Source of the DNA: Halovivax limisalsi
GTDB taxonomy: Archaea > Halobacteriota > Halobacteria > Halobacteriales > Natrialbaceae
Length of the DNA: 64,000 bases
NCBI RefSeq assembly: GCF_023093535.1
Contig: NZ_CP095757.1
Span: 248,001 to 312,000, forward strand
Direction: 5' to 3'
Shown here: positions 25,925-35,527 of the stretch, in pieces
Numbering within the stretch: position 1 is the first letter of the stretch
Layout: each line of letters opens with the position of its first letter
The notes under the pieces: generated by a model
Databases searched by the model: none
What the model was told of the DNA's origin: nothing
What the model saw: the letters and a program-made list of their open reading frames with translations, nothing else
Position numbers and translations under genes: made by a program

Positions 25925-28900
25925 ATGTATTTTGCGTTAAACCGTCGATTATTTTTGATAGTTTTGGTCGCGGCGGTCCTGCTGAGCGTCGGCGCTGGCG
26001 TCGGCGCGGGCCTTTCGGTCCCGTCGGACCAGGCGAGCGGCGAGCCGACGTCCGACGGGGCGAGCGGCGACGTCCGGACGGCGCTGCAAACGACCGGCGA
26101 CGGTGACGGTCCGACGAAAATCGCCACGACCGCCGTCGACGAGACGGGCGGTACCGTGACGAGCGCGATCGACGAGTCCGTCCGCAACGCGACGGGCGAG
26201 ATCGAGGTGATCGTGCGCTTCGAGTCGGCCGACCGGGCGAGGGTGCAGGCGAGCGACGACGCCGCGGCGACCCTCGAGCGGGCGGCCAGCGAGACGCAGG
26301 CGCCGTTCGAGACGGTGGCCGCTCGTACCGAAGGCGTCTCGGTCGAGAAGTCGTTCTGGCTCGCCAACGCCGCGCTGGTGACCGTCGACACCGACCGGGT
26401 CGCGCTCGAATCCTTGGCGACGATCGACGGCGTCGAACGGATTCACCGGAACTACGTACTCGAAGGAGCCAGTGCGATCGGGAGCGAATCGAAGGCGACG
26501 CCGCCGGGGCCGATCGGCGAGGGAACCGGTCCGGCGGCTTCCTCAGGTGGGGACGCGTCGGCGACGCCGACGGCCACGCACGACGGCGGCACGACCTACG
26601 GGCTAGACCAGATAAACGTCCCGCAAGCCTGGGACGAGTTCGACACGCAGGGCGAGGGGGCGACGGTGGCGATTCTCGACAGCGGCGTCGACGTCGAGAA
26701 TCACCCGGAACTGGAACTCGCAGGATGGTACGATCCGATCAACCACCGTGGCGAGCCCTACGACGACAACGGCCACGGCACGCACGTGACCGGGACGGTC
26801 GGCGGCCACGCGAAGTGGACCGGAACGCACTACGGCGTCGCGCCGGACGTGGAATTACTCCACGGGAAAGTGCTGGGTGCCGACGGTAGCGGTACCTGGG
26901 ACGTGTGGGTCGAAGCCATGCAGTGGGCGACGACCCACGAGAGCGGTGTCGACGCGATCTCCCTGAGCATGGGCCAGGATAACGCCTATCGGAGCGACCT
27001 TATCGAGCCCATTCGCAACGCCAACGACGTCGGGATCATCGTCGTCGCCGCGTCGATGAACGAGGGAGAGGGGACCTCGGGCTCACCGGGTAACCTCTAC
27101 AACACGCTCGCGGTGGGTGCGTCCGACCGATCGGCGGACATCGCCGGGTTCTCCGGCGGCGAAACGGTGCAGAAATCGAACTTCCACGACGCGCCGACCG
27201 GATGGCCGGACTCGTGGATCGTCCCGGACGTCGCCGCCCCCGGTTCGGCCGTCGTGAGTACGGCCGCAGGCGGCGGGTACGAAAAGCTCTGGGGGACGAG
27301 CATGGCCACGCCACACGTCGCCGGCGTGGTGGCCCTCATGCAGTCGGTCACCGAGGAGGACCTCGATCCCGCAGACTACAGGGAGGCCCTGATCGCCTCC
27401 GCCTGGAAGCCGGACGACGCACCCGACGAGAAGGATATCCGATACGGCCACGGGATCATCGACGCCTACGCGGCCGTCGACGCAGTGGTCAACGGGAGCA
27501 CGGTGACGGGAACGGTCACCGGACCCGAGGGGGATCCGCTTCCAGACGCGACGGTCGCCGTGGACGACGGTGAGACGGTCCGTAGCGTCACCACCAACGC
27601 GACGGGACAGTACGAGCTCTTCGCGACGAGCGGGAATCGAACGCTGACGGCCGAGGCGTTCGGCCACGGGACGAATTCGACCGACGTCGATGTGGCCGAG
27701 AACACGTCGTTGTCGGTCGACTTCGCGCTCGAAAGTGGCTTCGACGCCGCCGTGTCCGAATCACAGCCCGAAGCGGTGGAGGCCGGCGCGAACGTTACCG
27801 CGACGGTGGACGTCAATGCGGCGACCGAACTCGTTGTCAACGCGACCGGATCGCTCGCCGAAGACGGACTCGACCTCGTCGTCGGCGGCGAATCGGCATC
27901 GTTCGGCCAGCCGGTTTCCATTCCGAACGGTGCCGAGACGGTGACTATCACCGTCGAGACGCCCTACGACCAGACCGGCGAGCTCCGCCTCGATCACACA
28001 TTCCGCGGAAACGGCGAGACATTGGCAGTCGCTACCGGGCCAACTGCGGTCAAAGCGGAGTTCACGTCGATCGCGGTCGTCGACACCGACAGAACGTACG
28101 GTGGTGTGGTCTCCCGCGCGATCGAAGACCAGCTTCCGGCGAATGCGGCCATCCGACCGACCGTACGTGCCGACGTAGACCACTCGTCGCGTCCAGTGGA
28201 CGTCTACGTGGTTCAGAAACTCGGCGACGGCACCGCGGAACCGTTCATCAACGCGACGAACGAGTCGGACATCGGCGTCGTCTATCTGGATCAGTACTGG
28301 GGCGCGAACGGGATCAAGAAGTACGCCGACGTGACCAATGATCCGGAAGATACCATGGCTGGGTGGACGAATGAGACGGTGGAGACGGTCTCCTACGTCG
28401 TCCGATCCGAGCACGAACTGTTTTCCGGGTACGATGTCGGGTCGCGTGTTCCCGTCGCAGATGGATGGGGTAGTTATAGCGCCTTCGACAACACCTCGAT
28501 GAACGTGCTCGCGACAGTCGCAACCGAGTCCGAGAGTTCACTCGGAAGCGGACTCGCCATAGACGAAAACACCAACACCATCCTCGCAGCCTCACTCGGC
28601 CTGGGTCCTGACACGGAGTTCGGAAGCTACACAACCGAAGGAGCAAAGCTGCTCGCGAACGCGGTGTCGGCGGTCGAGCCCGAAGATCCGGCGTTCTCGG
28701 GAACAGTCGAGATCGGCGGAAGTCCGGCCCCCGAAGGAACGACCGTCGAGGCCCTGATCGACGGCGAGGTCAGGGGAACGACGACGGTGACGAGTCCCGG
28801 CGAGTACGGCACCGACGGCGGCCTGGCCGTCGCCGGCGGTCCGAGCACCGAGGGGAAGCGGATCGCCTTCGAGGTCGACGGGATGGTCGCCGGTGAAAAT

Positions 28901-30586
28901 GCGACGTGGCGGCAGGGTGCCTCGACCGAGCTGAACCTGACGGTGACGGGCAACGCGTCGGTCGCGGGCACGGTCATCGGCGACCGGACGAACGCCATGA
29001 TCTCGAACGCGACGGTCGCCGCGAGCGGCCCCTACGGTACGGTCACCGCCGAGACAGGCAGTGACGGTACCTTCCGGATCGACGAGCGGTTCCCGGGCGA
29101 GTACAGCGTCACGATCGACGCGCCGGGCTACGAGACCGTCACCCGGACGGTCGATCTCGCGAACGGCGCCACCGCGACGGTGAACGCGACCCTGAAGGGG
29201 AGCGCCACGATCGAGGGACGCGTGATCGACGCCGCCGCGGCGGACGCGATCGCGAACGCGACCCTCACCGTCAGCGCCAGCGGTACTGAGACGCCCCTGG
29301 CGAACGTGACGGCGAACGCCACCGGCGCTGTCGTCATCGATTCGATCCCGGCCGCCGGGGCGTCGTACTCGATCGCCGTCGACGCGACCGGCTACGAGCG
29401 CGCGAACCGGACCGTCTCGGTCGACGAAACCAACGTCACGCTCGATCCCCTCTCGCTACCGGGGACGGCATCGCTTGGGGGCTGCGTCGAAACCGCCGCG
29501 GGCGAGTCGCTTCCAGGGGTCCGCATCGACGCGGCCGACGGGACCGGCCTCGCGTACGAGACCGAGACGGGCGAGGGCGGCGACTACCGGTTCGACGCCG
29601 TCCGCGGCGCGAACCGAACGTACGCGGTCTCGTTCGAACGGGCCGGGTTCGCCGCGAACGAGACCACGGTCGCGAACGTGTCCGGATCGGTCGCGGACGT
29701 GAACGCGACCCTCACCCAGCGGGCGCACTACTTCGCCCTCGCCAACCTGTCGGCGCCGGGGAGCGTCGACGCGGGCGATACGGTCGGGCTCTCGGCGACC
29801 GTCTCGAACCCCGGCTCCGAGGACTGGAACGAAACCGTGTCACTGCTGGTCGACGGGTCCGAGGCGACGAGCCGAAACGTCTCACTGAACGCCACCGACT
29901 CCGTGCAGCGGAACGAGAACACCACGGTCACCTTCAGCCACGAACCCGACTCGGCCGGGAATCTGACCTACACCGTCGCCACCCCGAACGAGACGGCGAA
30001 CGCGACCGTCACCGTCGAGGAATCGGGCGGTGGCGGCCCGGCATTGCCGCCACCGCCGCCGGAGTCGGAGCCGTCGCTCTCGATCGCGTCGGTGGACCTC
30101 GACGCCGCGGAGATCGAAGCCGGTGAGGCCGTTGCCGTCTCCGTCGTCGTCGCGAACGACGGTGACGCCGCCGGGGAGCGGACGCTCGAACTCGCGCTCG
30201 ACGGTTCGGTCGTCGCGACGACCGAGCTCTCGGTGCCGGCCGGGGAGGAAACCACGGCGACGCTCTCACACGTCATCGAGGAACCCGGCGAGTACGACCT
30301 CGCGGTCGCCGGCGAGGTCGTCGCGACCGTGACGGTCTCAGAGCCGGGGTCGCCGGACGGCGAATCCGACGGCGAGGACGGGACCAGCGAAGACGGGACT
30401 GGCGGCTCGGACGGGGTCGGTGACGGGGGATCGGACGGGAACGCATCCGGGTCGTCGGACGACGGCTCCACCGACGACGAGTCGGCAGCGGACGCGACCG
30501 CTGGCGGCGACGGCGTGCCCGGCTTCTCGCCCGTGGCCGCCCTCGTCGCGATCGTGCTCGCGAGCGCCCTCGCTCGGCGTCGGTAG
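25925..30586 (+). CDS. secreted subtilisin-like protease with PGF-CTERM-like anchor (copy 2)
   Basis: A 1553-residue paralogue of the preceding protease. It has a signal peptide (RRLFLIVLVAAVLLSVG), a propeptide, and a catalytic domain with D252 (AILDSGVD), H284 (HGTHVTG), oxyanion N379 (in ASMNEGEG, where the usual residues are AAGNEGEG) and S459 (GTSMATPH). One regulatory-like repeat follows, then about 330 residues (roughly 610-930) that copy 1 lacks, more repeats, two CARDB-like domains, an acidic linker and GVPGFSPVAALVAI plus a basic end. The ATG at 25925 fits the signal peptide; an earlier in-frame start would add polar residues. Confidence 0.9.
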   Translation: MYFALNRRLFLIVLVAAVLLSVGAGVGAGLSVPSDQASGEPTSDGASGDVRTALQTTGDGDGPTKIATTAVDETGGTVTSAIDESVRNATGEIEVIVRFESADRARVQASDDAAATLERAASETQAPFETVAARTEGVSVEKSFWLANAALVTVDTDRVALESLATIDGVERIHRNYVLEGASAIGSESKATPPGPIGEGTGPAASSGGDASATPTATHDGGTTYGLDQINVPQAWDEFDTQGEGATVAILDSGVDVENHPELELAGWYDPINHRGEPYDDNGHGTHVTGTVGGHAKWTGTHYGVAPDVELLHGKVLGADGSGTWDVWVEAMQWATTHESGVDAISLSMGQDNAYRSDLIEPIRNANDVGIIVVAASMNEGEGTSGSPGNLYNTLAVGASDRSADIAGFSGGETVQKSNFHDAPTGWPDSWIVPDVAAPGSAVVSTAAGGGYEKLWGTSMATPHVAGVVALMQSVTEEDLDPADYREALIASAWKPDDAPDEKDIRYGHGIIDAYAAVDAVVNGSTVTGTVTGPEGDPLPDATVAVDDGETVRSVTTNATGQYELFATSGNRTLTAEAFGHGTNSTDVDVAENTSLSVDFALESGFDAAVSESQPEAVEAGANVTATVDVNAATELVVNATGSLAEDGLDLVVGGESASFGQPVSIPNGAETVTITVETPYDQTGELRLDHTFRGNGETLAVATGPTAVKAEFTSIAVVDTDRTYGGVVSRAIEDQLPANAAIRPTVRADVDHSSRPVDVYVVQKLGDGTAEPFINATNESDIGVVYLDQYWGANGIKKYADVTNDPEDTMAGWTNETVETVSYVVRSEHELFSGYDVGSRVPVADGWGSYSAFDNTSMNVLATVATESESSLGSGLAIDENTNTILAASLGLGPDTEFGSYTTEGAKLLANAVSAVEPEDPAFSGTVEIGGSPAPEGTTVEALIDGEVRGTTTVTSPGEYGTDGGLAVAGGPSTEGKRIAFEVDGMVAGENATWRQGASTELNLTVTGNASVAGTVIGDRTNAMISNATVAASGPYGTVTAETGSDGTFRIDERFPGEYSVTIDAPGYETVTRTVDLANGATATVNATLKGSATIEGRVIDAAAADAIANATLTVSASGTETPLANVTANATGAVVIDSIPAAGASYSIAVDATGYERANRTVSVDETNVTLDPLSLPGTASLGGCVETAAGESLPGVRIDAADGTGLAYETETGEGGDYRFDAVRGANRTYAVSFERAGFAANETTVANVSGSVADVNATLTQRAHYFALANLSAPGSVDAGDTVGLSATVSNPGSEDWNETVSLLVDGSEATSRNVSLNATDSVQRNENTTVTFSHEPDSAGNLTYTVATPNETANATVTVEESGGGGPALPPPPPESEPSLSIASVDLDAAEIEAGEAVAVSVVVANDGDAAGERTLELALDGSVVATTELSVPAGEETTATLSHVIEEPGEYDLAVAGEVVATVTVSEPGSPDGESDGEDGTSEDGTGGSDGVGDGGSDGNASGSSDDGSTDDESAADATAGGDGVPGFSPVAALVAIVLASALARRR
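30461..30550. repeat. 90-bp block shared with 33124-33213
   Basis: This block encodes the end of the acidic linker and the PGF-CTERM core. It matches 33124-33213 at 89 of 90 positions (C at 30526, T at 33189), although the proteins upstream are not homologous apart from the CARDB-like domain. Confidence 0.9.
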
Positions 30587-30744
30587 CGAGGTGAACGGGC
30601 ACGCGGATCGGTGCAACCGTTCCGTCCGTCCAGTCGCCCTCGATTGCCACTATCGCGACCGGCGAGAGCGACCGCTTCTATGTACTTCGATCCGGTTGAA
30701 AGCATCGACAATCTATTTGCGACGATCGTGTGAAGTGCTGTGTA

Positions 30745-33249
30745 ATGGCATTCTCACGATCGATCGTCTGTCTGATCGTCGTGACGCTCCTTTCGATCGG
30801 CATCGTCGCCCCGGCGGTCACGGCGGGCGACGCTCCCCCGTCACCGACCATCGATCAGGGTTCGGTCCAGTCGCAAGTTGCAACGTGCCAGAACGCGTCC
30901 GCGACGCTGACGAAACCGGACCAGACCGCGGCGACGTTCTTCTATCCGTGGTACGGCGACGAGGCACACTGGAGCGATCAGGGCCACTCGCCGCCCGATA
31001 CGTGGTACGCGAACTACACCCCGGATCTCGTCCCGGGATTCGATCCCGGGGTGGAGTTGTACAACAGCAGTAATCGAAGCGTCAAACGGTGGCAGTTCGA
31101 GAAGATGCGGCGGGCGAACATCGAGGTCGCAATCTCGTCGTGGTGGGGGCAGGGCTCGCCGACGGACGAGCGCTTCGACACCATCATCGACGAGATCATG
31201 CCCGGCACGACGAACCCGCACCGGAATCTTCAGTGGGCACTGTATTACGAGAAAGAGGGACCGGGATACAACGGCTTCGACAACTACGACGATCCGCCGG
31301 TGGACGAAATCGTCGACGACATCGAGTACATCAAAGCGAACTACGCCGACAGTCCGTACTACTACACCATCAACGGCTCGCCGGTGGTGTACGTCTACGG
31401 TGAACTGACCGACGACGGCGACCTCCAGGCGGGAGAGAACACCACCTACCCGGAGCGCTGGCGGCGCGTGAAGAACCAGACCGACGTCCACGTCGTCCTC
31501 AAAGTCAACGGGGACATGGCCGCGACGGAGCCGGGGATCGACGGCTGGCACCAGTACGCCCCGGCAAATCGGTGGGGAACCCAGCCGACCTCGGGTTACG
31601 TCTCACCCGGGTTCACGAAACCCCACCCCGAAGGCGCGCCGTTTCTCAAACGGAACGCGACGGAATACGAGACCGCCATCACCGACCTCGTCGACACCGG
31701 GCTCTCGCACCTCCTGGTCCAGACGTGGAACGAGTACCACGAGGGCACCCAGATCGAACCCGCGCAGCGAGTCCACCACGACGACTCGGGGACGTTCACC
31801 GCTCGGAACGCCTCCTACAACGATACCTTCGTCGACATCACCGGCGACGCCTTCGCCGACGTGGTCCCCACCGGGATAACGGCCGACTTCGCCGACGGGA
31901 CCGCGCTCACCAACGAGAGCACGGTTCCGCTCACGATCGAGGCGGCGAGTCCGTACGACGCGTCGTACCGGGCCTACCTCTCGGTGGACGGCGGCCAGTT
32001 CCGAGCGCTCGGCTGTGACGGCACGACCGCCGATGGAGACGGCCGGTTCGAGACGAACCGCACCCTGTCCGACGGTACGCACACCCTGACCACCTACGTG
32101 CGCGATGCGGACGACGATACGTCGACCGACAGTCGCCGGACCGTCACGGTCGACACCACAGCACCCGAGACCACGCTCGCGACGAATCGCTCGCTGTCCG
32201 ACGGCTGGACCAACGGGTCGGTCGAGATCGCTCTCGATGCGACCGATGCGACGACGAACGTCACCGAAACCCTCGTCAGTGTCGACGGGCAGGCCTACAG
32301 CACCTACAGCGGGCCGATCACCCTGTCGGCGAACGGAACGCACACCATCTCCTACTACAGCACCGACGAACTCCAGAACGCGGAGTCGGTCACGAACGCG
32401 ACCGTCGGTATCGACCGCGAGGCGCCCGCGATCGCGACGGTGACCGCGTCGCAACGCACCGACCTCGAACCCGGCGAGGCCTTCGATCTCACCGTCGACG
32501 CGTCGGACGAGACGAGCGGGGTTGGGACCGTCGACGTCGGGTCGACCCCGCTCCGGCGATCGGGCGGGAACTGGACGGCGACGCTGCAAGCACCCGATAC
32601 GACGGGGAATCACACGATGCCGATCACCGCGTTCGACCGCGCGGGCAACGCGGTATCCGAATCGCTCACCGTCTCGGTCACCGAGGACGACGGTGGCGGC
32701 GGTGGCCCAGCGTTACCTCCCCCGCCGGACCCGGAACCGGCGCTCTCGATCGCGTCGGTCGACCTCGACGCGGCCGAACTCGAAGTTGGCGAGTCGGTCG
32801 CGGTCAGCGTCACGGTCGCAAACGACGGCGACGCGACGGGCGAACGCACCCTCGAACTCGCCCTCGACGGCGAGGTGGTCGCGACCGCCGCGGTCTCGGT
32901 CCCGGCCGGCGAAACGGTCGAAGCGACCCTCAGCCACACGGTCGACGAGCCCGGCGAGTACGAGGTCGCCGTCGGCGCCGACGTGGTCGGGACCGTGACG
33001 GTCGCCGAGCCGGCGCCGGACGACGGGGGCGATGGGACGGGGAGAGACGGGGCTGACGGGACGGACGAGGTTGGCGACGGTGGACCGGGCGCCAACGAGT
33101 CGACGTCGTCGGTCGATCCGGGCGACGGCTCCACCGACGACGAGTCGGCAGCGGACGCGACCGCTGGCGGCGACGGCGTGCCCGGCTTTTCGCCCGTGGC
33201 CGCCCTCGTCGCGCTCGTTCTCACGAGCGCCCTCGCTCGTCGCCGTTGA
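30745..33249 (+). CDS. exported GH99-like protein with PGF-CTERM-like anchor
   Basis: An 834-residue exported protein. After a signal peptide comes a domain of about 330 residues opening with TFFYPWYGDEAHWSDQG and later VAISSWWGQGSP, YYTINGSPVVYVYGE and VQTWNEYHEGTQIEP. This is the layout of GH99/GH71-like (DUF5010-like) barrels, which in GH99 cleave alpha-mannosides. Three Ig-like segments with TLATNRSLSDGWTNGSVEI follow, then one CARDB-like domain and the end GVPGFSPVAALVAL. Surface glycan degradation is plausible; the substrate is unknown. The ATG at 30745 is preferred to a GTG at 30730. Confidence 0.8.
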   Translation: MAFSRSIVCLIVVTLLSIGIVAPAVTAGDAPPSPTIDQGSVQSQVATCQNASATLTKPDQTAATFFYPWYGDEAHWSDQGHSPPDTWYANYTPDLVPGFDPGVELYNSSNRSVKRWQFEKMRRANIEVAISSWWGQGSPTDERFDTIIDEIMPGTTNPHRNLQWALYYEKEGPGYNGFDNYDDPPVDEIVDDIEYIKANYADSPYYYTINGSPVVYVYGELTDDGDLQAGENTTYPERWRRVKNQTDVHVVLKVNGDMAATEPGIDGWHQYAPANRWGTQPTSGYVSPGFTKPHPEGAPFLKRNATEYETAITDLVDTGLSHLLVQTWNEYHEGTQIEPAQRVHHDDSGTFTARNASYNDTFVDITGDAFADVVPTGITADFADGTALTNESTVPLTIEAASPYDASYRAYLSVDGGQFRALGCDGTTADGDGRFETNRTLSDGTHTLTTYVRDADDDTSTDSRRTVTVDTTAPETTLATNRSLSDGWTNGSVEIALDATDATTNVTETLVSVDGQAYSTYSGPITLSANGTHTISYYSTDELQNAESVTNATVGIDREAPAIATVTASQRTDLEPGEAFDLTVDASDETSGVGTVDVGSTPLRRSGGNWTATLQAPDTTGNHTMPITAFDRAGNAVSESLTVSVTEDDGGGGGPALPPPPDPEPALSIASVDLDAAELEVGESVAVSVTVANDGDATGERTLELALDGEVVATAAVSVPAGETVEATLSHTVDEPGEYEVAVGADVVGTVTVAEPAPDDGGDGTGRDGADGTDEVGDGGPGANESTSSVDPGDGSTDDESAADATAGGDGVPGFSPVAALVALVLTSALARRR
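33124..33213. repeat. 90-bp block shared with 30461-30550
   Basis: Partner of the block at 30461-30550, with one mismatch (T at 33189). It encodes the linker end and the start of the sorting helix. Confidence 0.9.
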
Positions 33250-33276
33250 CGGCCGTTCCGGCGACTTCGTGGGTCG

Positions 33277-34593
33277 TTAGTCCCCGGGGAGCGACGCGTT
33301 CGCCACGCGACGCCGCCGCATGCGGTCGACAAGCCGAGTCGGCACCATCGCGGCGAGCAGGTTCCGGGCTGTCGCGCCGGCCCGCGACTCGATCGTCGCC
33401 AGCGATCCCAGCCGCCGGGATTCGGCCCGGGCCCGATCGGCACGGGGCTTTCGCTCGCGTTCGTAGGCCGCCAGCGCCGATTCGGTGTCGTCTCCGGTCG
33501 CGAGGGTATCGGCGAGAACGAGGGCGTCCTCGATGCCCTGGGCGGCGCCCTGCCCGGCGAAGGGACACATCGCGTGGGCGGCGTCGCCGGCGAGCGCGAC
33601 CCGATCGCGGTGCCAGCGCTCGAGCGTCGGGAGGTCGGCGAGCGCCGACCGGATGACGTCGTCCGGTTCGAGCGCGTCCAGCACGGTCGGTATCGGTTCG
33701 GGAGCGGCCGCGTGGCGATCTCGGAGGGCGGCCAGACGCGTCGCAGGATCCGCGTCGACCGGGACCAGCGAGTCGGGGGCGGTGGCGAACCAGTAGAAGC
33801 GATCGTCGTCGATCGGTGCGCCGCCCGTGTAGGTGCCTTGACCCCAGATTTCGCAACCGGCGGTTCGAGCCTGCGCCGGGAGGGTGACCGGGACGACGGC
33901 CCGATAGGCGACGGTCGGAAGCGGGCGTCGACCGACTCCGTCGACGACCGCGTCGCGCACCACGGAGTCGATGCCGTCCGCGCCGAGGAGGACGTCCGGC
34001 CGAACCGTGGTCCCGTCTTCGAATCGGGCGACCGGCGGCTCCGTCGACGAAACGGTCGCGCACGGCATGTCCGTCTCGACCCGAGTGTCGAGCGCGTCGC
34101 GGAGGATTCTCAGGAGGTCGCCGCGATGAATCGCGACGAACCCGACGCCGAACGCGTCACGCTCGACGCCGGCCACATCGAATCGCTGCAGGGTGCGACC
34201 GCTCGAGGATCGGATCGTGACGCGGTCGAGCGCCACGCCGGCCGATCGGATCGACGCGGCGATCCCCAGTCGGTCGAAGACGAGCATCGCGTTCGGCTGG
34301 AGCGAGATGCCGGCGCCGACGGGCCGGTACTCGCTCGCGGCCTCGTAAACCGTCGGTTCGATGCCCCGCCGTTCGAGCGCGAGCGCGGTCGTCAACCCGC
34401 AGATGCCGCCGCCGACGATCGCGACGTCGAGGGCGTCGGAAGCGGCTCCCGGCTCCCCGATCCGTCCCGTCGTCGACGCTTCGCTCGGATCGCATCGTCC
34501 GTTCGCGTCGTACCGTTCGGTCTCGCGCTCCTCGCTCGGTTCGGTCGCGCTCGCAGTCCGGTCCGTTCGGGCGTGGCGGTCGACCTCGTTCAT
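33277..34593 (-). CDS. FAD-dependent monooxygenase (UbiH/PHBH family)
   Basis: A 438-residue flavoprotein. A polar N-terminal tail of about 55 residues precedes the FAD-binding Rossmann motif VAIVGGGICGLTTA. The DG motif is LLGADGIDS, and the second FAD motif is LAGDAAHAMCPFAGQG followed by GIEDA. The family hydroxylates aromatic or isoprenoid substrates using NAD(P)H and oxygen; the substrate is not apparent. The long polar tail may reflect a start called too early. It is divergent from an HTH_10 regulator gene (34678), which may control it. Confidence 0.85.
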   Translation of the reverse strand: MNEVDRHARTDRTASATEPSEERETERYDANGRCDPSEASTTGRIGEPGAASDALDVAIVGGGICGLTTALALERRGIEPTVYEAASEYRPVGAGISLQPNAMLVFDRLGIAASIRSAGVALDRVTIRSSSGRTLQRFDVAGVERDAFGVGFVAIHRGDLLRILRDALDTRVETDMPCATVSSTEPPVARFEDGTTVRPDVLLGADGIDSVVRDAVVDGVGRRPLPTVAYRAVVPVTLPAQARTAGCEIWGQGTYTGGAPIDDDRFYWFATAPDSLVPVDADPATRLAALRDRHAAAPEPIPTVLDALEPDDVIRSALADLPTLERWHRDRVALAGDAAHAMCPFAGQGAAQGIEDALVLADTLATGDDTESALAAYERERKPRADRARAESRRLGSLATIESRAGATARNLLAAMVPTRLVDRMRRRRVANASLPGD

Positions 34594-34646
34594 ACTCGTC
34601 GTTTCGTCGGCAGTTCGAAGGGAATGCTGCCCCGTTGAAACGGTTC

Positions 34647-34653
34647 TTTAAGT
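34647..34653 (+). promoter_or_regulatory. TATA box of the HTH_10 regulator gene
   Basis: TTTAAGT is centred about 28 bases before the ATG at 34678, the expected spacing for a leaderless haloarchaeal transcript. It lies in the 84-bp region shared with the divergent monooxygenase gene. Confidence 0.6.
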
Positions 34654-34677
34654 GTATTGGGTGCGACCGAGCGACGA

Positions 34678-35334
34678 ATGCGGTACCTGACGGTCCGAAT
34701 CGATCCGAGCGAGAACGGCGGCCTCCACCCGCTCGGCGAGGCGCTGACCGCGGAACCGACGATCACGCGCGAGGCGATCCACTCCGTCGACGCGCGGGAC
34801 GACGGGACCGTGGTGCTGTTCGCGGAAGGGAGCGGCGACCGCGAGCGATACGAGGAGATCGCGGCGACCTCGCCGCACGTGATCGACTCGCTGGCCACCG
34901 GGACCGACCGCTGGCTCGCGGTGAGTCGGTTCGAACCGACGGACGCGGTCGAGCGCCTGCTGACACTGCCGCGCGAATCGAACCTCAGCGTCGAGTACCC
35001 GATCCGAATCGGCGACGACGGGTCGCTACGGGTGACTGTCCTGGGAAGCGACGGAGGGATCCGGCGGCTGTACCGGACCGCCGCGGCCGGTGACGCGCTC
35101 TCCGTCGACGTCCTCGAAACGGGTTCGTACGATCCCGACGAGGCGGAACTGCTCGGGGTGCTGACCGACCGCCAGCGGGAGGTCCTGACGGCGGCGGTGG
35201 AGGCGGGGTACTACCGCGAACCGCGCGCCGCCAGCCTGGCCGAGGTGGCCCGCGAACTCGACGTCACCCCCTCGACGGCCGGCGAACACCTTCGGAAGAT
35301 CGAGGCGCGGGTCTTCGCCGAGCTGGTTCGCTGA
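34678..35334 (+). CDS. HTH_10 (bacterio-opsin activator-like) regulator
   Basis: A 218-residue protein. The N-terminal 150 residues form a small-molecule or partner-sensing domain of the kind seen in haloarchaeal Bat-like regulators. The C-terminus has the HTH_10 pattern LTDRQREVLTAAVEAGYY, then REPRAASLAEVARELDV and TPSTAGEHLRKIEARV. It should be a cytoplasmic DNA-binding protein. The divergent neighbour encodes an FAD monooxygenase, so control of that gene is a reasonable guess. Confidence 0.88.
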   Translation: MRYLTVRIDPSENGGLHPLGEALTAEPTITREAIHSVDARDDGTVVLFAEGSGDRERYEEIAATSPHVIDSLATGTDRWLAVSRFEPTDAVERLLTLPRESNLSVEYPIRIGDDGSLRVTVLGSDGGIRRLYRTAAAGDALSVDVLETGSYDPDEAELLGVLTDRQREVLTAAVEAGYYREPRAASLAEVARELDVTPSTAGEHLRKIEARVFAELVR

Positions 35335-35527
35335 TGCAACACGGGACGAGTGACGCGGTTCGGGCCGAGTGCGTACGCTATTCAGGACGTCGGTCCGAAC
35401 AGACGCAAAAATCGGAACTGACTGCATCGGCCCGTTCGGAGCCGACATCTCGATTGTAGTGGGGTGAGCTGCTGACAGGCGTGGCGGGCTCGCACGTGAT
35501 GCCAGGTGGGTGCGTTATCGCAGGTCG

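Noticed and set aside
27059-27061. Loss of the oxyanion Asn in the second protease
   Set aside because: The motif is altered (ASMNEGEG) but the Asn itself (N379) is present, so activity cannot be excluded.
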